From Maledivibacter halophilus (GTDB taxonomy: Bacteria; Bacillota; Clostridia; Peptostreptococcales; Caminicellaceae), in contig NZ_FUZT01000008.1 of assembly GCF_900167445.1 (NCBI RefSeq), forward strand, positions 62,001 through 126,000: DNA of 64,000 bases, in the 5' to 3' direction. The translations under genes and the position numbers were made by a program. The notes beneath the pieces are model-generated. The model did no database searches. It had not been told where the DNA came from and was given only the letters and a program-made list of their open reading frames with translations. Numbering within the stretch: position 1 is the first letter of the stretch; each line of letters begins with the position of its first letter. Positions 1-9,951 of this stretch are shown here, piece after piece.

Positions 1-389
1 ATAATATCGGGAATAAATCCTATATTTTCAATTGCTTCAAGTACTCCTTTGCAAAAATAGGAAAATCTTTCTCCATCATCATAATGACCATATAATCCAT
101 CCCTTTTAAAATAATACTCATTGTCTATAAAATAAAAAGGTACTTTTTCATATTCTAAATATTCTATTCCACAGTATTGCCTTCTCCACCCAACAGGAAC
201 TTCAAAGCTGGTTAAAAAATTCATTTCTTCTTTGTACTTTTCCCCAATTCCTTTATATTTTGGAATAATAACCCTTATATCAACACCAAGCTTACCAAGG
301 GCCTTAGGAAGTGAAAAGGCAACGTCTGCAAGACCTCCTGTCTTTATAAATGGTACTGCCTCTGAAGCCACATAAAGTATTTTCAGCAT
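1..389 (-). CDS. glgA: Glycogen synthase GlgA (5' part only; gene runs off the window)
   Basis: This is the N-terminal part (about 129 residues) of an ADP-glucose-dependent bacterial glycogen synthase (GT5), which extends alpha-1,4-glucan chains in the cytoplasm. The translation begins MLKILYVASEAVPFIKTGGL; the KTGGL loop is the ADP-glucose binding motif of GlgA, followed by the usual LADV..LPKAL stretch. The ATG at 389 has a strong AAGGGGGA ribosome binding site eight bases upstream. It starts 35 bases after glgD and is the third gene of a glgC-glgD-glgA operon. The remaining GT-B domain lies beyond base 1, so integrity cannot be judged. Confidence 0.93.
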   Translation of the reverse strand, partial: MLKILYVASEAVPFIKTGGLADVAFSLPKALGKLGVDIRVIIPKYKGIGEKYKEEMNFLTSFEVPVGWRRQYCGIEYLEYEKVPFYFIDNEYYFKRDGLYGHYDDGERFSYFCKGVLEAIENIGFIPDI

Positions 390-424
390 TTGTATTATCC
401 CCCTTAATAATATAGCTGTATTTT

Positions 425-1543
425 TTAAAGCTTTAATCCTTTCTTAACAACCAATGGATTTATTTTGTCCCCAGCAAGTATATTATTTTTAGTTACATTA
501 ACATATTTATCGACAATAGCATTTTTTATATATGCTCCTTCTTCAATTACACTTTTTTGCATAATAATACTATTCTCTATAACAGAATCTTTTTTAATCT
601 TTACCCCTCTCCCAATAATACAGTTATGAACTTTACCTTCTATAACACAACCATTCGCTATTAAAGAATTAACCACCTCAGAATTTTCAGTATATTTAGC
701 CGGTGGTTCGTCCTTAGTCTTTGTATATACTAAGTCTTCTTTGTGGAAGAGCTCCATTGATACCTCAAGATCCAGAAAATCCATACTGGTTTCGAAATAA
801 TTCTGAGTAGAATTAATACATGCCAAATATCCTTCATATGGATATCCATTAACATTTAATCTATCCAGTCTTTGAAAGATAGCTTGTTTTAAATATTGGC
901 TGTCTCCCAATGTTAAACTGTCCTGAATAATATCTAAAAGTAATTTCTTTTTCATAATATACATTTCCATAGATATATTATAATATCTTCTATTGCCTTC
1001 ATTACGCCCTATACTTTTTATTTTTCTATTCTCATCAATATTTAAGGAGTTGCATTTTAAAAATCTTCCGTTGTGATTTATCATTCTTTTATATGCAATT
1101 GTTATATCGGCTCCACTTTTTTTATGATACTTAAAGGCCTCTCTAAGGTCTATATTAGATATCATGTAGCTCCTAGATAAGAGTACATACTCCTGCTTAC
1201 TATATTTAATATAATCCAAGTTATTTCTAAAATTTTCCAGATCACCTCTGTGGGTAATTACATCATTTATATTGACAACGGGATTTAAAACGAATAATCC
1301 ATCAATTTTTCTATTTAAGTCCCATGGCTTACCGGTGCCTAAATGATCCATCAAGGAACGACTTTTTCCCTGGGTGAATATTGACACATTATGTATACCT
1401 GCATTGACCATATTGGACAAGGTGAAATCTATAACCCTATATCTCCCTCCTATAGGTATAGTTGCTATAGGCCTGTTATAGGTTAATTCTTTAATTTCTT
1501 CTTCATTTTCCCCTAAATTGATAATCCCCATTAAATTTTTCAT
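425..1543 (-). CDS. glgD: GlgD, regulatory subunit of glucose-1-phosphate adenylyltransferase
   Basis: GlgD (372 aa) is the non-catalytic partner of GlgC in Firmicutes and modulates ADP-glucose pyrophosphorylase activity in the cytoplasm. The nucleotidyltransferase fold is recognisable ([14 protein letters not shown] near residue 32), but the N-terminal G-rich pyrophosphorylase signature present in GlgC is replaced by NLGENEEEI, as expected for a regulatory subunit. The C-terminal third has left-handed beta-helix hexapeptides ([17 protein letters not shown]). The ATG overlaps the glgC stop as ATGA at 1540-1543, with AAAGGGGGA upstream, indicating translational coupling. The call is firm from paired synteny with glgC. 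Confidence 0.93.
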   Translation of the reverse strand: MKNLMGIINLGENEEEIKELTYNRPIATIPIGGRYRVIDFTLSNMVNAGIHNVSIFTQGKSRSLMDHLGTGKPWDLNRKIDGLFVLNPVVNINDVITHRGDLENFRNNLDYIKYSKQEYVLLSRSYMISNIDLREAFKYHKKSGADITIAYKRMINHNGRFLKCNSLNIDENRKIKSIGRNEGNRRYYNISMEMYIMKKKLLLDIIQDSLTLGDSQYLKQAIFQRLDRLNVNGYPYEGYLACINSTQNYFETSMDFLDLEVSMELFHKEDLVYTKTKDEPPAKYTENSEVVNSLIANGCVIEGKVHNCIIGRGVKIKKDSVIENSIIMQKSVIEEGAYIKNAIVDKYVNVTKNNILAGDKINPLVVKKGLKL

Positions 1544-2640
1544 TCTACATGTCCCCCTTTTTCACTTCCAATCTTTATAATTGAACCATCCATAACTATG
1601 GCCTTTTCAATGATTGCATAGTCTTGTATCTTAACACCGGGCATAATTACCGAGTCAATTATTTTTGCATTTTCTCCCACATATACATCGGTAAAAAGTA
1701 TAGAACCTTCAACTTCGCCATGTACTATGCAGCCTTCATTTACAAGTGAGTTCTTAACATTTCCGCTCCTGCTTATATAATGGGGATGGGTATTATTATT
1801 CACAGAATATATTCTCCACCTACGATCATATAAATCAAGCCTGCTGTCTTCCTTTAATAAATCTATATTTGCTTCCCATAAACTTTCTATGGTTCCAACA
1901 TCCTTCCAATATCCATCAAATTCATATGCATAAACCTTAGCTTTGCTGCTTACCATTTTAGGAATTATATTTTTTCCAAAATCATTTTGGGAGTTTTTAT
2001 CCTTTTCATCTTCTATCAAATATTCCTTTAAAACTTTCCAGTTAAATATGTATATTCCCATGGAAGCAAGATTGCTCTTGGCGTCTTCAGGCTTCTCTTC
2101 AAATTCATAAATCCTATTATCCTTATCTGCATTCATTATTCCAAATCTATAGGTTTCCTTCCATGGAACTTCTAAAACCGAAATGGTGGCATCTGCAGAT
2201 TTTTCCCTGTGATATTTTAACATCATTGAATAATCCATTTTATAAATATGATCCCCAGATAGAACAAGCACATAATCGGGATCATAGGAATCAATAAAAC
2301 CCATATTTTCATATATTGCATTTGCCGTTCCCTTATACCATCTTCCTCCATCAAGTCCTATATAAGGAGGTAATATGCTTACACCTCCATGAATTCTGTC
2401 AAGATCCCAGGGGCTACCATTACCTATATGGGTATTAAGCTCTAAAGGCTGATACTGTGTAAGTACTCCAACTGTATCTATGTCTGAGTTAGAACAATTA
2501 CTTAAAGTAAAATCTATAATCCTATATTTACCTCCAAAGGGCACTGCCGGCTTTGCGAGATTTTGAGTCAGTTTTTTCAGCCTTGAACCCTGTCCTCCTG
2601 CCAATACCATTGCTACTATTTCCTTTTTCTGTCTTTTCAT
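1540..2640 (-). CDS. glgC: Glucose-1-phosphate adenylyltransferase GlgC
   Basis: Catalytic ADP-glucose pyrophosphorylase (366 aa), making ADP-glucose from glucose-1-phosphate and ATP, the committed step of glycogen synthesis. It carries the [12 protein letters not shown] signature near the N-terminus, then [20 protein letters not shown], the GDHIYKMDY active-site segment, FEEKP and YWKDVGT, and a C-terminal hexapeptide beta-helix. A longer frame opens at a TTG at 2661, but AAAGGGGA sits seven bases before the ATG at 2640, so that start is chosen. First gene of glgCDA; a possible CcpA site lies about 107 bases upstream. Length is normal for the family. Confidence 0.95.
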   Translation of the reverse strand: MKRQKKEIVAMVLAGGQGSRLKKLTQNLAKPAVPFGGKYRIIDFTLSNCSNSDIDTVGVLTQYQPLELNTHIGNGSPWDLDRIHGGVSILPPYIGLDGGRWYKGTANAIYENMGFIDSYDPDYVLVLSGDHIYKMDYSMMLKYHREKSADATISVLEVPWKETYRFGIMNADKDNRIYEFEEKPEDAKSNLASMGIYIFNWKVLKEYLIEDEKDKNSQNDFGKNIIPKMVSSKAKVYAYEFDGYWKDVGTIESLWEANIDLLKEDSRLDLYDRRWRIYSVNNNTHPHYISRSGNVKNSLVNEGCIVHGEVEGSILFTDVYVGENAKIIDSVIMPGVKIQDYAIIEKAIVMDGSIIKIGSEKGGHVE

Positions 2641-2746
2641 GATTTTATCCCCTTTTTCCAAATATTTATCTATAATATATCAAGCTATTCTTTCAAAATT
2701 ATATTTATAAAAATAATTATTATTCTAGTTTTTTTACTTTTTTTTT

Positions 2747-2760
2747 TGAAAACGTTTACT
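2747..2760. promoter_or_regulatory. Candidate catabolite-responsive element (cre) upstream of glgC
   Basis: The 14-mer TGAAAACGTTTACT matches the Gram-positive CcpA consensus TGWAANCGNTNWCA at 13 of 14 positions; only the last base differs. It lies between the terminator of the upstream lipoprotein gene and glgC, where glycogen genes of Firmicutes are often under carbon-catabolite control. I could not assign a clear -35/-10 pair here. One match in AT-rich DNA can occur by chance. Confidence 0.45.
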
Positions 2761-2812
2761 ATTTTATATGACAAATATCTCAATAGAGGATGAAACTTAA
2801 TAAATATCCTTT

Positions 2813-2854
2813 TAAAAAAATAGAGACCAGTAAAGCTTTTGCCTTACTAGTCCC
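2813..2854 (-). terminator. Rho-independent terminator after the S41-like lipoprotein gene
   Basis: Read on the minus strand, an 11-base stem (2844-2854 with 2823-2833, two G-U wobbles) is followed directly by TATTTTTTT. It sits 28 bases after the stop codon at 2882 and separates that gene from the glg operon. Confidence 0.8.
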
Positions 2855-2881
2855 TTAATTTTACTAACTTTAAATCATTCT

Positions 2882-4291
2882 TCATTTAATTGTCTTCTCT
2901 AATATTTCCATTAAACTTCCATCTTCAAAATCATCGGGCATTATAGAATTTCCCTCTAAGGGTTTATCATCTCCTAATATTATTCTTTCTCTAAGGGGAA
3001 TATAAATTTGGGTTTTAGTATTTTTTAGAGTAAAAACATCTGTACCTCCACCAGCTCCCGTTGTAGGCATTCCAATTATTTTTCCTCTTTTATTAATTTG
3101 GAACCATCTCGGGAAAAAGTCTGACCCGCTAGCACAAATAGAGTTAATTCTAAGGATAACATTCCCATTCCAAACATTTTCAAAGTCAATTTTATCACTA
3201 ATAAAGTTAAAATCTCCTATACCCGATGTTCTCATCTTCGTCTCAGAGTCAATATAATCATAAAAGAATTTAAACTCTTTATTTATTCCAATAATATGGG
3301 ATAGAAATAAAACTTGATCAAATGCACCGCCGGCTGTATCCTTAAGGTCTAAAATTAAAATATCAGGTTCATTATTTAATATTTCCTTAAAGGTTAAGTC
3401 CAAATCATTTTGATTCCAGTTGTTAAAATCCCTTGGATGGAGAATTGCAGCCTTTTTGGAGTTAATTGTTCTAAAGTAATATAAAAGATCTGGATTCTTA
3501 TATTGAACATCCTTTGGTATTTCTTCCAACGAAGGTTTTATCCCATTTGTTAGTAATACAAGATTATTCTCTTCATATTTTTCAAAATTGGTCGTTGCAT
3601 GGCATTCTTTCCACTTAAGTATTGTTTCTTTTATATTTCCTTTTTCATCCTTGTACTCTATTTTTACATCCTTTAGCTCATCCCTTATAGGCATATTAGG
3701 ATATTCTATTGAAAAATTTCTTGCAGCTAGCTCCATGGAACCATAGGATGTAGATGAAGGAATTATATCTGAAAAGGACTTAATCTCTTCTATTGCTTCT
3801 TTTCCGTCAATTTTTACTATTTCGTATCCTTCTGATATACTATCTATGTACTCATCATATATCTTTCCTACATAAACTTTATTATCCTTTCCAACTGTCA
3901 TTATTAAACCTAAAAACATTCCCCCATCTCTTGGGTAAAGCTCTTTATCAAGGCTCCATATAACATGTCCATCTGGAAGCTTTGACAAGAGCTTTCTGAT
4001 TTCAAAGATGAATTGCTTTTCTCCTCCACTCCAATCTAAAGAATTGGCATATTCAATAGATTCATTTAAAAAATCTTTTCTGGACTTGTCTAATTTTCTT
4101 TCTAGATATATATAATTATCTGCTATGAGCTTAACTGCTTCTAAATAGTCTTCTTTATAAATATTTGCTTTTTCAGAATTTACACTGGTAGTTATTTCTT
4201 CTTTAATACTATTTTCAGCACCACTAGCATTACAAGACATTAAGAAAAAGCTTGTAAGCGTTAAGATGATTAAAGTAATTACTTTTTTCAT
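2882..4291 (-). CDS. S41-peptidase-like lipoprotein
   Basis: A 469-residue secreted protein. The N-terminus is a lipoprotein signal peptide (hydrophobic stretch ending in the lipobox LMSC near residue 20), so it should be anchored outside the membrane. The second half resembles the S41 (C-terminal processing or tricorn-core) fold: ILDLKDTAGGAFDQVLFL, then a serine candidate in ICASGSDFF, then IIGMPTTGAGGG and a late IMPDD. In CtpA-type enzymes the GxPTxGK segment carries the catalytic lysine; here alanine takes that place, so activity is uncertain. It has a good AAGGAGAG site, its own promoter and its own terminator, and is probably monocistronic. The substrate is unknown. Confidence 0.75.
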   Translation of the reverse strand: MKKVITLIILTLTSFFLMSCNASGAENSIKEEITTSVNSEKANIYKEDYLEAVKLIADNYIYLERKLDKSRKDFLNESIEYANSLDWSGGEKQFIFEIRKLLSKLPDGHVIWSLDKELYPRDGGMFLGLIMTVGKDNKVYVGKIYDEYIDSISEGYEIVKIDGKEAIEEIKSFSDIIPSSTSYGSMELAARNFSIEYPNMPIRDELKDVKIEYKDEKGNIKETILKWKECHATTNFEKYEENNLVLLTNGIKPSLEEIPKDVQYKNPDLLYYFRTINSKKAAILHPRDFNNWNQNDLDLTFKEILNNEPDILILDLKDTAGGAFDQVLFLSHIIGINKEFKFFYDYIDSETKMRTSGIGDFNFISDKIDFENVWNGNVILRINSICASGSDFFPRWFQINKRGKIIGMPTTGAGGGTDVFTLKNTKTQIYIPLRERIILGDDKPLEGNSIMPDDFEDGSLMEILEKTIK

Positions 4292-4343
4292 ATAGGTCTC
4301 TCCTTAGATTTTAAAATATGTACCATAATTTAACACCTAATTC

Positions 4344-4372
4344 ATTATATAGCCATAGTTTTAAAAAATCAA
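4344..4372 (-). promoter_or_regulatory. Vegetative promoter of the S41-like lipoprotein gene
   Basis: On the minus strand TTGATT (4367-4372) and a perfect TATAAT (4344-4349) are separated by exactly 17 bases. This sigma-A-type promoter lies between the NhaC stop at 4408 and the start at 4291, so the lipoprotein gene need not be read from the fucose operon. Confidence 0.7.
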
Positions 4373-4407
4373 GGAGCCTACCTGTTCTCTTAGCATATAA
4401 TAATAAT

Positions 4408-5877
4408 TTATCCACCTAACTCTTGGTTTTCAGAAAGTCTGCTTTTATCATAAAAACATCCTATACCTGTTATGGCAAGTAATGGTGCAATTATAAAGTT
4501 TGTTATCTGTAAAAACATAAAAGGTAAATACTCTCCATAGGCAACACCTAAAGTTGCAACCATATATATTCCAGTTGTAGTCCAAGGCAGCATAGGTTCT
4601 ATAAATGTTCCATAATCTTCTATGGATCTGGATAAAACTTTTCTTGGAATTCCAAGTTTATCATATTTGTATTTAAATGCATCTCCTACTATAAAACTTG
4701 TTGCATACTGATTTGAAGTAGTTCCATTTACTAAAGAAGAAGAAATAAGAGAAGCTAGTATAGTTGCACGTCTTGTCCTGACAAATCTGAATAGTCTATT
4801 TACTACCACCTGCATAGCCCCGATCATTTCAATAGAACCTATATAAATGAATACCATAAAGGTTATTACAACCGCTTCACTAAGACTATATACTCCTCCT
4901 CTATTTAGTATGGCAACTACATTATCGGGAATAGTATTTACACCTGTAATCATTTCAGCATTAAATCCTTTATATAATGTTTGAAATAGATCAGTAAGAG
5001 TAAAGTCCTGTAATGTAACTGATATCACACTGGCTACAATAACGGAAGCAATAAGTGTTGGCAGAGAAGGCTTCTTTTTCATTGCTCCCAGTAGAACAAT
5101 TACAGGAGGTAAAAGCAATAAAATATTAAAATTAAAGCTGCTCCTTAGTGCATCTAAAGTTGGCTGTACTAAATGACTTGCATCTGCTGAAGCTGCTGGA
5201 TAAACTTTCCCCATTATAATATACAATACACTAGCTATTATAAATGATGGTCCAGTTGTATATATCATAGACTGAATATGATCATATAGATTTGTTCCGG
5301 CCCCTAGGGCAGCCATATTTGTAGTATCAGATAAAGGTGACATTTTATCCCCAAAATAGCTTCCACCAATAACAGCGGCTGCAAGCACAGCAAGATTTGC
5401 ATCAACTGCTTGTCCAACTCCCATAAGCACAATACCTATGGTTCCTGCTGAGCCCCATGAAGTTCCTGTTAAAAGTGAAAAAATTGCTGCAAGTATAAAA
5501 GCTACTGCATATAAAAATGAAGGATTAATCAGCTTAATTCCATAATATACAAACATTGGTATCGTACCACTAATAACCCAGCTGCCTATAATTAATCCAA
5601 TGGAAAACAACAGATAAAAGGCAGGTAAAGCTTCACCGGTCTTTTTAATAATTGACTTTTGTATTTCATCCCAACCGAATCCCAAATAAAATAATTCAAC
5701 AATTGTTACAATAGAAGAAAATATAAACACTAATTCCAGAGGTAATGAAGGCTGGTTAAAAACCTGGGGACGAATAACCATTCCATATATAATAATTGTA
5801 AATAAAGTCAGTACAGGAATAACCGCATGGATAAATTTTATCTCTTTTTTAGGCTTTACATTATTTTCTCTACTCAT
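4408..5877 (-). CDS. NhaC-family Na+/H+ (or organic anion) antiporter
   Basis: A polytopic membrane protein of 489 residues with about a dozen hydrophobic segments. It matches the NhaC family through the conserved region GTSWGSAGTIGIVLMGVG followed by GGSYFGDKMSPLSDTTN and, later, NGTTSNQYATSFIVG. NhaC members exchange Na+ for H+, and some (MleN type) exchange malate or lactate with coupled ions. It starts at an ATG with a perfect AGGAGG site and is the last gene of the fucose operon, 65 bases after the GH29 gene. It may handle ion balance or export an acid end product of deoxysugar fermentation; that role is inferred only from position. Confidence 0.88.
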   Translation of the reverse strand: MSRENNVKPKKEIKFIHAVIPVLTLFTIIIYGMVIRPQVFNQPSLPLELVFIFSSIVTIVELFYLGFGWDEIQKSIIKKTGEALPAFYLLFSIGLIIGSWVISGTIPMFVYYGIKLINPSFLYAVAFILAAIFSLLTGTSWGSAGTIGIVLMGVGQAVDANLAVLAAAVIGGSYFGDKMSPLSDTTNMAALGAGTNLYDHIQSMIYTTGPSFIIASVLYIIMGKVYPAASADASHLVQPTLDALRSSFNFNILLLLPPVIVLLGAMKKKPSLPTLIASVIVASVISVTLQDFTLTDLFQTLYKGFNAEMITGVNTIPDNVVAILNRGGVYSLSEAVVITFMVFIYIGSIEMIGAMQVVVNRLFRFVRTRRATILASLISSSLVNGTTSNQYATSFIVGDAFKYKYDKLGIPRKVLSRSIEDYGTFIEPMLPWTTTGIYMVATLGVAYGEYLPFMFLQITNFIIAPLLAITGIGCFYDKSRLSENQELGG

Positions 5878-5942
5878 TATTATCCTCCTAATATGTTGAC
5901 ATGATTTTCTATATATCTACTATGTTTAAATAGTACAGATTT

Positions 5943-7322
5943 CTATTCGCATTTCCTCTCAATTTCCAATTCATACACATAAGCATGTGAATTCTGATAT
6001 GTATTTGGGCTGACAATTGGAGACTCTATTTTAACAGCATTTCCATCCTGATAATACTTGATATCTCCATTGTAACCAATCAGACTAATATTCTTTATCT
6101 TAAGACCATCACTTATATAAATCTCTATTTCATCATCAAACCATTTTCTACAAATCACATAATTACATTTATTAGTTTCAGTTATAAAAATTTCTTTCTC
6201 CTTTGACTGTACTCTATTGGATGGCATCGTTTCATAAATAGCCTTTCCGTTTATATTAAGCCAATCGCCAATATCCTTTAAACGCTGCTGCTGTATAACT
6301 GGAATTCTACCATCGGCTGTAGGTCCTACATTTAATAATAAATTACCTCCCCTTGAAACAATTTCAATTAATTCATGGATTAATTCCGTAGAAGTATTAT
6401 AATCCCATAAATTTTCTGCTCTATTAAAACCATAGGATTTTCCAATCCCCCTGCTTTCTTCCCATGGATGTATAAAACCATATCCTTCAATATCTCTATA
6501 CTCAGTACTATAATAATCACCATGTTTTCCCGGCATTCCAACACAAAATCTGTCATTGATAACCACTTCATTTTTATTTGGAGCTTCATTATATAGCCAT
6601 GCTAAAAACTCCTTTACCTTACTATCCTCTTCACTAAAATCCCATTCTCCCCCATCTGTAAAAATTAGAGCGGGCTTATATGTATTTACTAATTCTTTTA
6701 ATTGTGGTATCAATATTTCATCCACATATTTGTCTTCATCAATTCCATACAATTCTCTATCCCTTTCAGGTACAAAATATCCGCCTTCCGGTCTATGGCT
6801 CCAATTAGTTTCCCAATCAATAATTGAATAATACAAACCCATTTTCATACCCTGTTTTCTAACGGCAGCACTTAAATCCCCTAGCAAATCACGGTTTGGA
6901 CCAACATCAGTTACTCTCCAATTCTTTTTATGTTTATTTGTAGTTGGCCACATACAATAACCTTCATGGTGCTTGGATGTCAATACAACATATCTTGCCC
7001 CTGCTTCTTTAAACATCTCTGCCCATAAATCAGGATCAAAAAGTTCAGCCTTAAAATCCTTTACAAAATTTCTGTATTTAAAATCCTTTCCATAGATTCT
7101 CCCATGAAAATCGTCATCATTATTTTTGTAATCACTATATACACTGGCGTAATACCACTCTGCATAGGAACCAAATCTCTCATCACTAATTTTTCTCCAT
7201 GCAGGTACTGAATACACTCCCCAATGTATAAATATTCCAAATTTTGCACTTTGAAACCAGCTGGGAATTCTTCTACTGTCTAGGGAAGACCAATTAGGTT
7301 GATACTTTATATTACCAGTCAT
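5943..7322 (-). CDS. Alpha-L-fucosidase (GH29)
   Basis: Hydrolyses terminal alpha-L-fucose from oligosaccharides. The 459-residue protein begins with the GH29 block RRIPSWFQSAKFGIFIHWG, followed by the TSKHHEGYCMW substrate-binding block and LIFTDGGEWDF, whose Asp (about residue 223) is the probable nucleophile by family comparison; SRGGNLLLNVGPTADG is a further hallmark. A first ATG at 7331 abuts the Shine-Dalgarno, whereas the ATG at 7322 is nine bases from AAGAAAGGA and is preferred. There is no signal peptide or anchor, so it should act in the cytoplasm on imported fucosylated saccharides. It lies between fucA and the NhaC gene. Confidence 0.93.
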   Translation of the reverse strand: MTGNIKYQPNWSSLDSRRIPSWFQSAKFGIFIHWGVYSVPAWRKISDERFGSYAEWYYASVYSDYKNNDDDFHGRIYGKDFKYRNFVKDFKAELFDPDLWAEMFKEAGARYVVLTSKHHEGYCMWPTTNKHKKNWRVTDVGPNRDLLGDLSAAVRKQGMKMGLYYSIIDWETNWSHRPEGGYFVPERDRELYGIDEDKYVDEILIPQLKELVNTYKPALIFTDGGEWDFSEEDSKVKEFLAWLYNEAPNKNEVVINDRFCVGMPGKHGDYYSTEYRDIEGYGFIHPWEESRGIGKSYGFNRAENLWDYNTSTELIHELIEIVSRGGNLLLNVGPTADGRIPVIQQQRLKDIGDWLNINGKAIYETMPSNRVQSKEKEIFITETNKCNYVICRKWFDDEIEIYISDGLKIKNISLIGYNGDIKYYQDGNAVKIESPIVSPNTYQNSHAYVYELEIERKCE

Positions 7323-7425
7323 AAATTTCATTCCTTTCTTAAAATATTGTCAATTATGAATAACCCAGATTAAGAATTCATATTACTTTAGAGTTGGTTG
7401 TTTCACTATAATATTAATTTCTTTA

Positions 7426-8067
7426 TTATTTTTGTCCATAGGTTTGAAATTTCTTTTCCATTAAATTCATTTCATCATCCTCTAATATTACCGGTTCTCC
7501 AATGCTTTTCGATCTATAATAAATTTCTGAGCAGTATTCAACTTCTTCCAATATATTAAAGGCATTTGCTAAATCCCTTGCTCCGGCCAGTACACCATGA
7601 TTTGCTAAAATAGCAGCCTTTCTGTCTTTCATAGCTTCATAGGCATTTTGAGCAAGTTCTTTTGTTCCATAGGTGGCATATTCAGAACAACGCACATTCT
7701 TTCCTGCAACAGCTACCATATAATGAACTGGTGGCAATTCACATCTTAAACAGCTCAGTACCGTTACGTAGGTTGTATGTGCATGAATTACAGCATCAAT
7801 ATCATCTCTTTTTTCATACATTATTCTATGCATTTCAAGCTCACTGGAAGGCTTTTTTAAGCCATCAACTATATTCCCTTCTAAATCAGTAATTACAATA
7901 TCTTCAGCTTTGATTTCCAAAAAATCTATTCCAGTAGGAGTTATAGCAATCAATCTTTTTTCCCTATCATATATACTTAAATTTCCCCCTGTGCCCTTTG
8001 TTAAATTATTTATTACTAATTTCTTGCCATATTCAATTAATTGCAATCTTTCTTTTTCCATTATCAT
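7426..8067 (-). CDS. fucA: L-fuculose-1-phosphate aldolase FucA
   Basis: Class II zinc aldolase (213 aa) cleaving L-fuculose-1-phosphate into dihydroxyacetone phosphate and L-lactaldehyde in the cytoplasm. It shows the NLTKGTGGNLS start block, the ITPTGIDF and KPSSELEMHR substrate segments, the zinc-binding AVIHAHTTY pair of histidines and the later ILANHGVLAG histidine. A longer frame starts at 8085, but GAGGAG lies inside that extension ten bases before the ATG at 8067, which is therefore chosen. Related rhamnulose-1-phosphate aldolases are unlikely given the neighbouring fucose isomerase and fucosidase. Confidence 0.92.
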   Translation of the reverse strand: MIMEKERLQLIEYGKKLVINNLTKGTGGNLSIYDREKRLIAITPTGIDFLEIKAEDIVITDLEGNIVDGLKKPSSELEMHRIMYEKRDDIDAVIHAHTTYVTVLSCLRCELPPVHYMVAVAGKNVRCSEYATYGTKELAQNAYEAMKDRKAAILANHGVLAGARDLANAFNILEEVEYCSEIYYRSKSIGEPVILEDDEMNLMEKKFQTYGQK

Positions 8068-8101
8068 ATCTATAACGCTCCTCATCTTATTAATTCAAAA
8101 A

Positions 8102-9883
8102 CTATTTATATAATGGCCCATAGTACTTGCAGGCTCTAAAATCTGCACTTTCTAAATCCTTTGTACCAAATCCATTAAATGAATGGGGTCTAAATATATC
8201 TGAATCTTCAATATTATGCATAGATACAGGTATTCTTAACATACTGGCAAGGGTTATTAAGTCTTTGCCCACATTGCCATATACCCAGGCTCCATGATTT
8301 GCCCCCCATTTTTGCATAACATCATAAACACTTTCAAAGCCCTTTGCTCCCAATCTTGGAGCAAACCATGTAGTAGGCCATGTTCTATCAGTTCTATGAT
8401 CTAGTATTCTATGAACATCTTCATCCAAAACAACAGTATATCCTTCAGCAATCTGTAATGTAGGCCCAATACCTTCAATCATATTTACACGAATCATAGT
8501 AACCGGCATTTCAGCACTAGTTTTAAAGTGAGATGAAAAACCGCCTCCTCTAAAATATTCGTAATTTGCTCTACACCAATCTGTTGCAGCTAAACAGGCT
8601 TTTATATCGTCTTTAGTTAAATTCCACCATTCTTTCATGCAGCCATTTCCTTTTTCATCCTTTGAACAGCCGGTTCCATCTAAAGCAGTGGCCCCTGAAT
8701 TAATTAAATGAATTATTCCATTTTCCCCCCTGCCTTCTAATCTTTTTCCTGTAACCCTTTCAACAGATTCCGGAGACCAGTATGTTCTTACATCTGAAAA
8801 CAAAGGGGCCTTATTACTTACTAAAAATCCTAGGATCATGGCTACACCATTTAAAGTATCGTTTTCAGTTGCAAAGGGAATTGGTTTCTTAGCTCCATTC
8901 CAATCAAAGCTGGAGGCAATTATAGCTTCAGTAAAATCACCATTAGGCAGCCAGTCTGTCCACATTCTCTGGCCTTGAAAACCTCCTGCAAATCCGTTTC
9001 TTCCCAATGACTCTTCATGCCATCCCATTTCTGCTAATTTAGAATTCCCTTCTAATATATCCCTGACAATAATAGCGTGTTTAGCCATGAACTCCCAGTC
9101 TTTATCAGGGTCTATAACTTTGGATTTCCTAATGATTTCCGGCAGCTTTTTCCCTTTGTTAACATCAAAGCCTTCTTTACAATTTTCCTTTATCCATTTT
9201 AAAGCTTTTTCATATTCATCATGATCATAAATTTCTAGAGTTATACGTCTTAAAATCTCAGTCATATCAACCCATTCACTTCTCATTCCAAGATATTTCT
9301 GGAAAAATGATGCATCAATATCTGAGCCTGCAATTCCCATTGAAACTGAGCCAATATTAACATAGGATTTTCCCTTAATCATTCCTACCGCCACTGCTGA
9401 TTTTGCAAATCTTAGTATCTTATCCTTTACATCTTCCGGTATACTGCTGTCATCAGCGTCTTGAACATGCTTACCGTAGATAGAAAAAGCAGGAATACCT
9501 CTTTGGGCATAGGCCGACATAACAGCTGCTAAATAAACTGCTCCCGGCCTTTCAGTGCCATTAAATCCCCATACTGCTTTAATTGTATTGGGATCTAAAT
9601 CCATTGTTTCTGTACCATAGCACCAGCAAGGTGTTACTGTAAGTGTGGCAATTACATTGTTTTTTTGAAAGTATTCACTACACCTGGCAGCTTCTAGACT
9701 TCCCCCTATAGTTGATTCAGCAATAATACAGCTTACCCTTTCTCCATTGGAATATCTTAGATTATTTTCAATAAGCTCTTTTGCAGCTTTAGCCATATTC
9801 ATAGTCTGGACTTCCAAACTCTCTCTAACTCCTCCCCACCTTCCATCAATGGTTGGTCGAATACCTATCTTTGGATAACCCAT
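8102..9883 (-). CDS. fucI: L-fucose isomerase FucI
   Basis: Manganese-dependent isomerase (593 aa) converting L-fucose to L-fuculose, also acting on D-arabinose in the family. The protein begins MGYPKIGIRPTIDGRWGGVR, characteristic of FucI, and is of normal length. Expected metal ligands are visible in conserved context: Glu in YWSPESVERV, Asp in TALDGTG and His in GANHGAWVYG, by analogy with E. coli E337, D361 and H528. The start has AAAAGGAGG seven bases upstream. It lies between the kinase and the aldolase, giving the pathway order kinase-isomerase-aldolase on one transcript. Confidence 0.96.
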   Translation of the reverse strand: MGYPKIGIRPTIDGRWGGVRESLEVQTMNMAKAAKELIENNLRYSNGERVSCIIAESTIGGSLEAARCSEYFQKNNVIATLTVTPCWCYGTETMDLDPNTIKAVWGFNGTERPGAVYLAAVMSAYAQRGIPAFSIYGKHVQDADDSSIPEDVKDKILRFAKSAVAVGMIKGKSYVNIGSVSMGIAGSDIDASFFQKYLGMRSEWVDMTEILRRITLEIYDHDEYEKALKWIKENCKEGFDVNKGKKLPEIIRKSKVIDPDKDWEFMAKHAIIVRDILEGNSKLAEMGWHEESLGRNGFAGGFQGQRMWTDWLPNGDFTEAIIASSFDWNGAKKPIPFATENDTLNGVAMILGFLVSNKAPLFSDVRTYWSPESVERVTGKRLEGRGENGIIHLINSGATALDGTGCSKDEKGNGCMKEWWNLTKDDIKACLAATDWCRANYEYFRGGGFSSHFKTSAEMPVTMIRVNMIEGIGPTLQIAEGYTVVLDEDVHRILDHRTDRTWPTTWFAPRLGAKGFESVYDVMQKWGANHGAWVYGNVGKDLITLASMLRIPVSMHNIEDSDIFRPHSFNGFGTKDLESADFRACKYYGPLYK

Positions 9884-9951
9884 TATATTTTCCTCCTTTT
9901 AAAATTTTTGATTTCTATACTAAGCTTCAACTTATATATCAAAACCCACTA

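Noticed and set aside
2641-2661. N-terminal extension of GlgC from a TTG at 2661
   Set aside because: The extension contains the ribosome binding site of the ATG at 2640.
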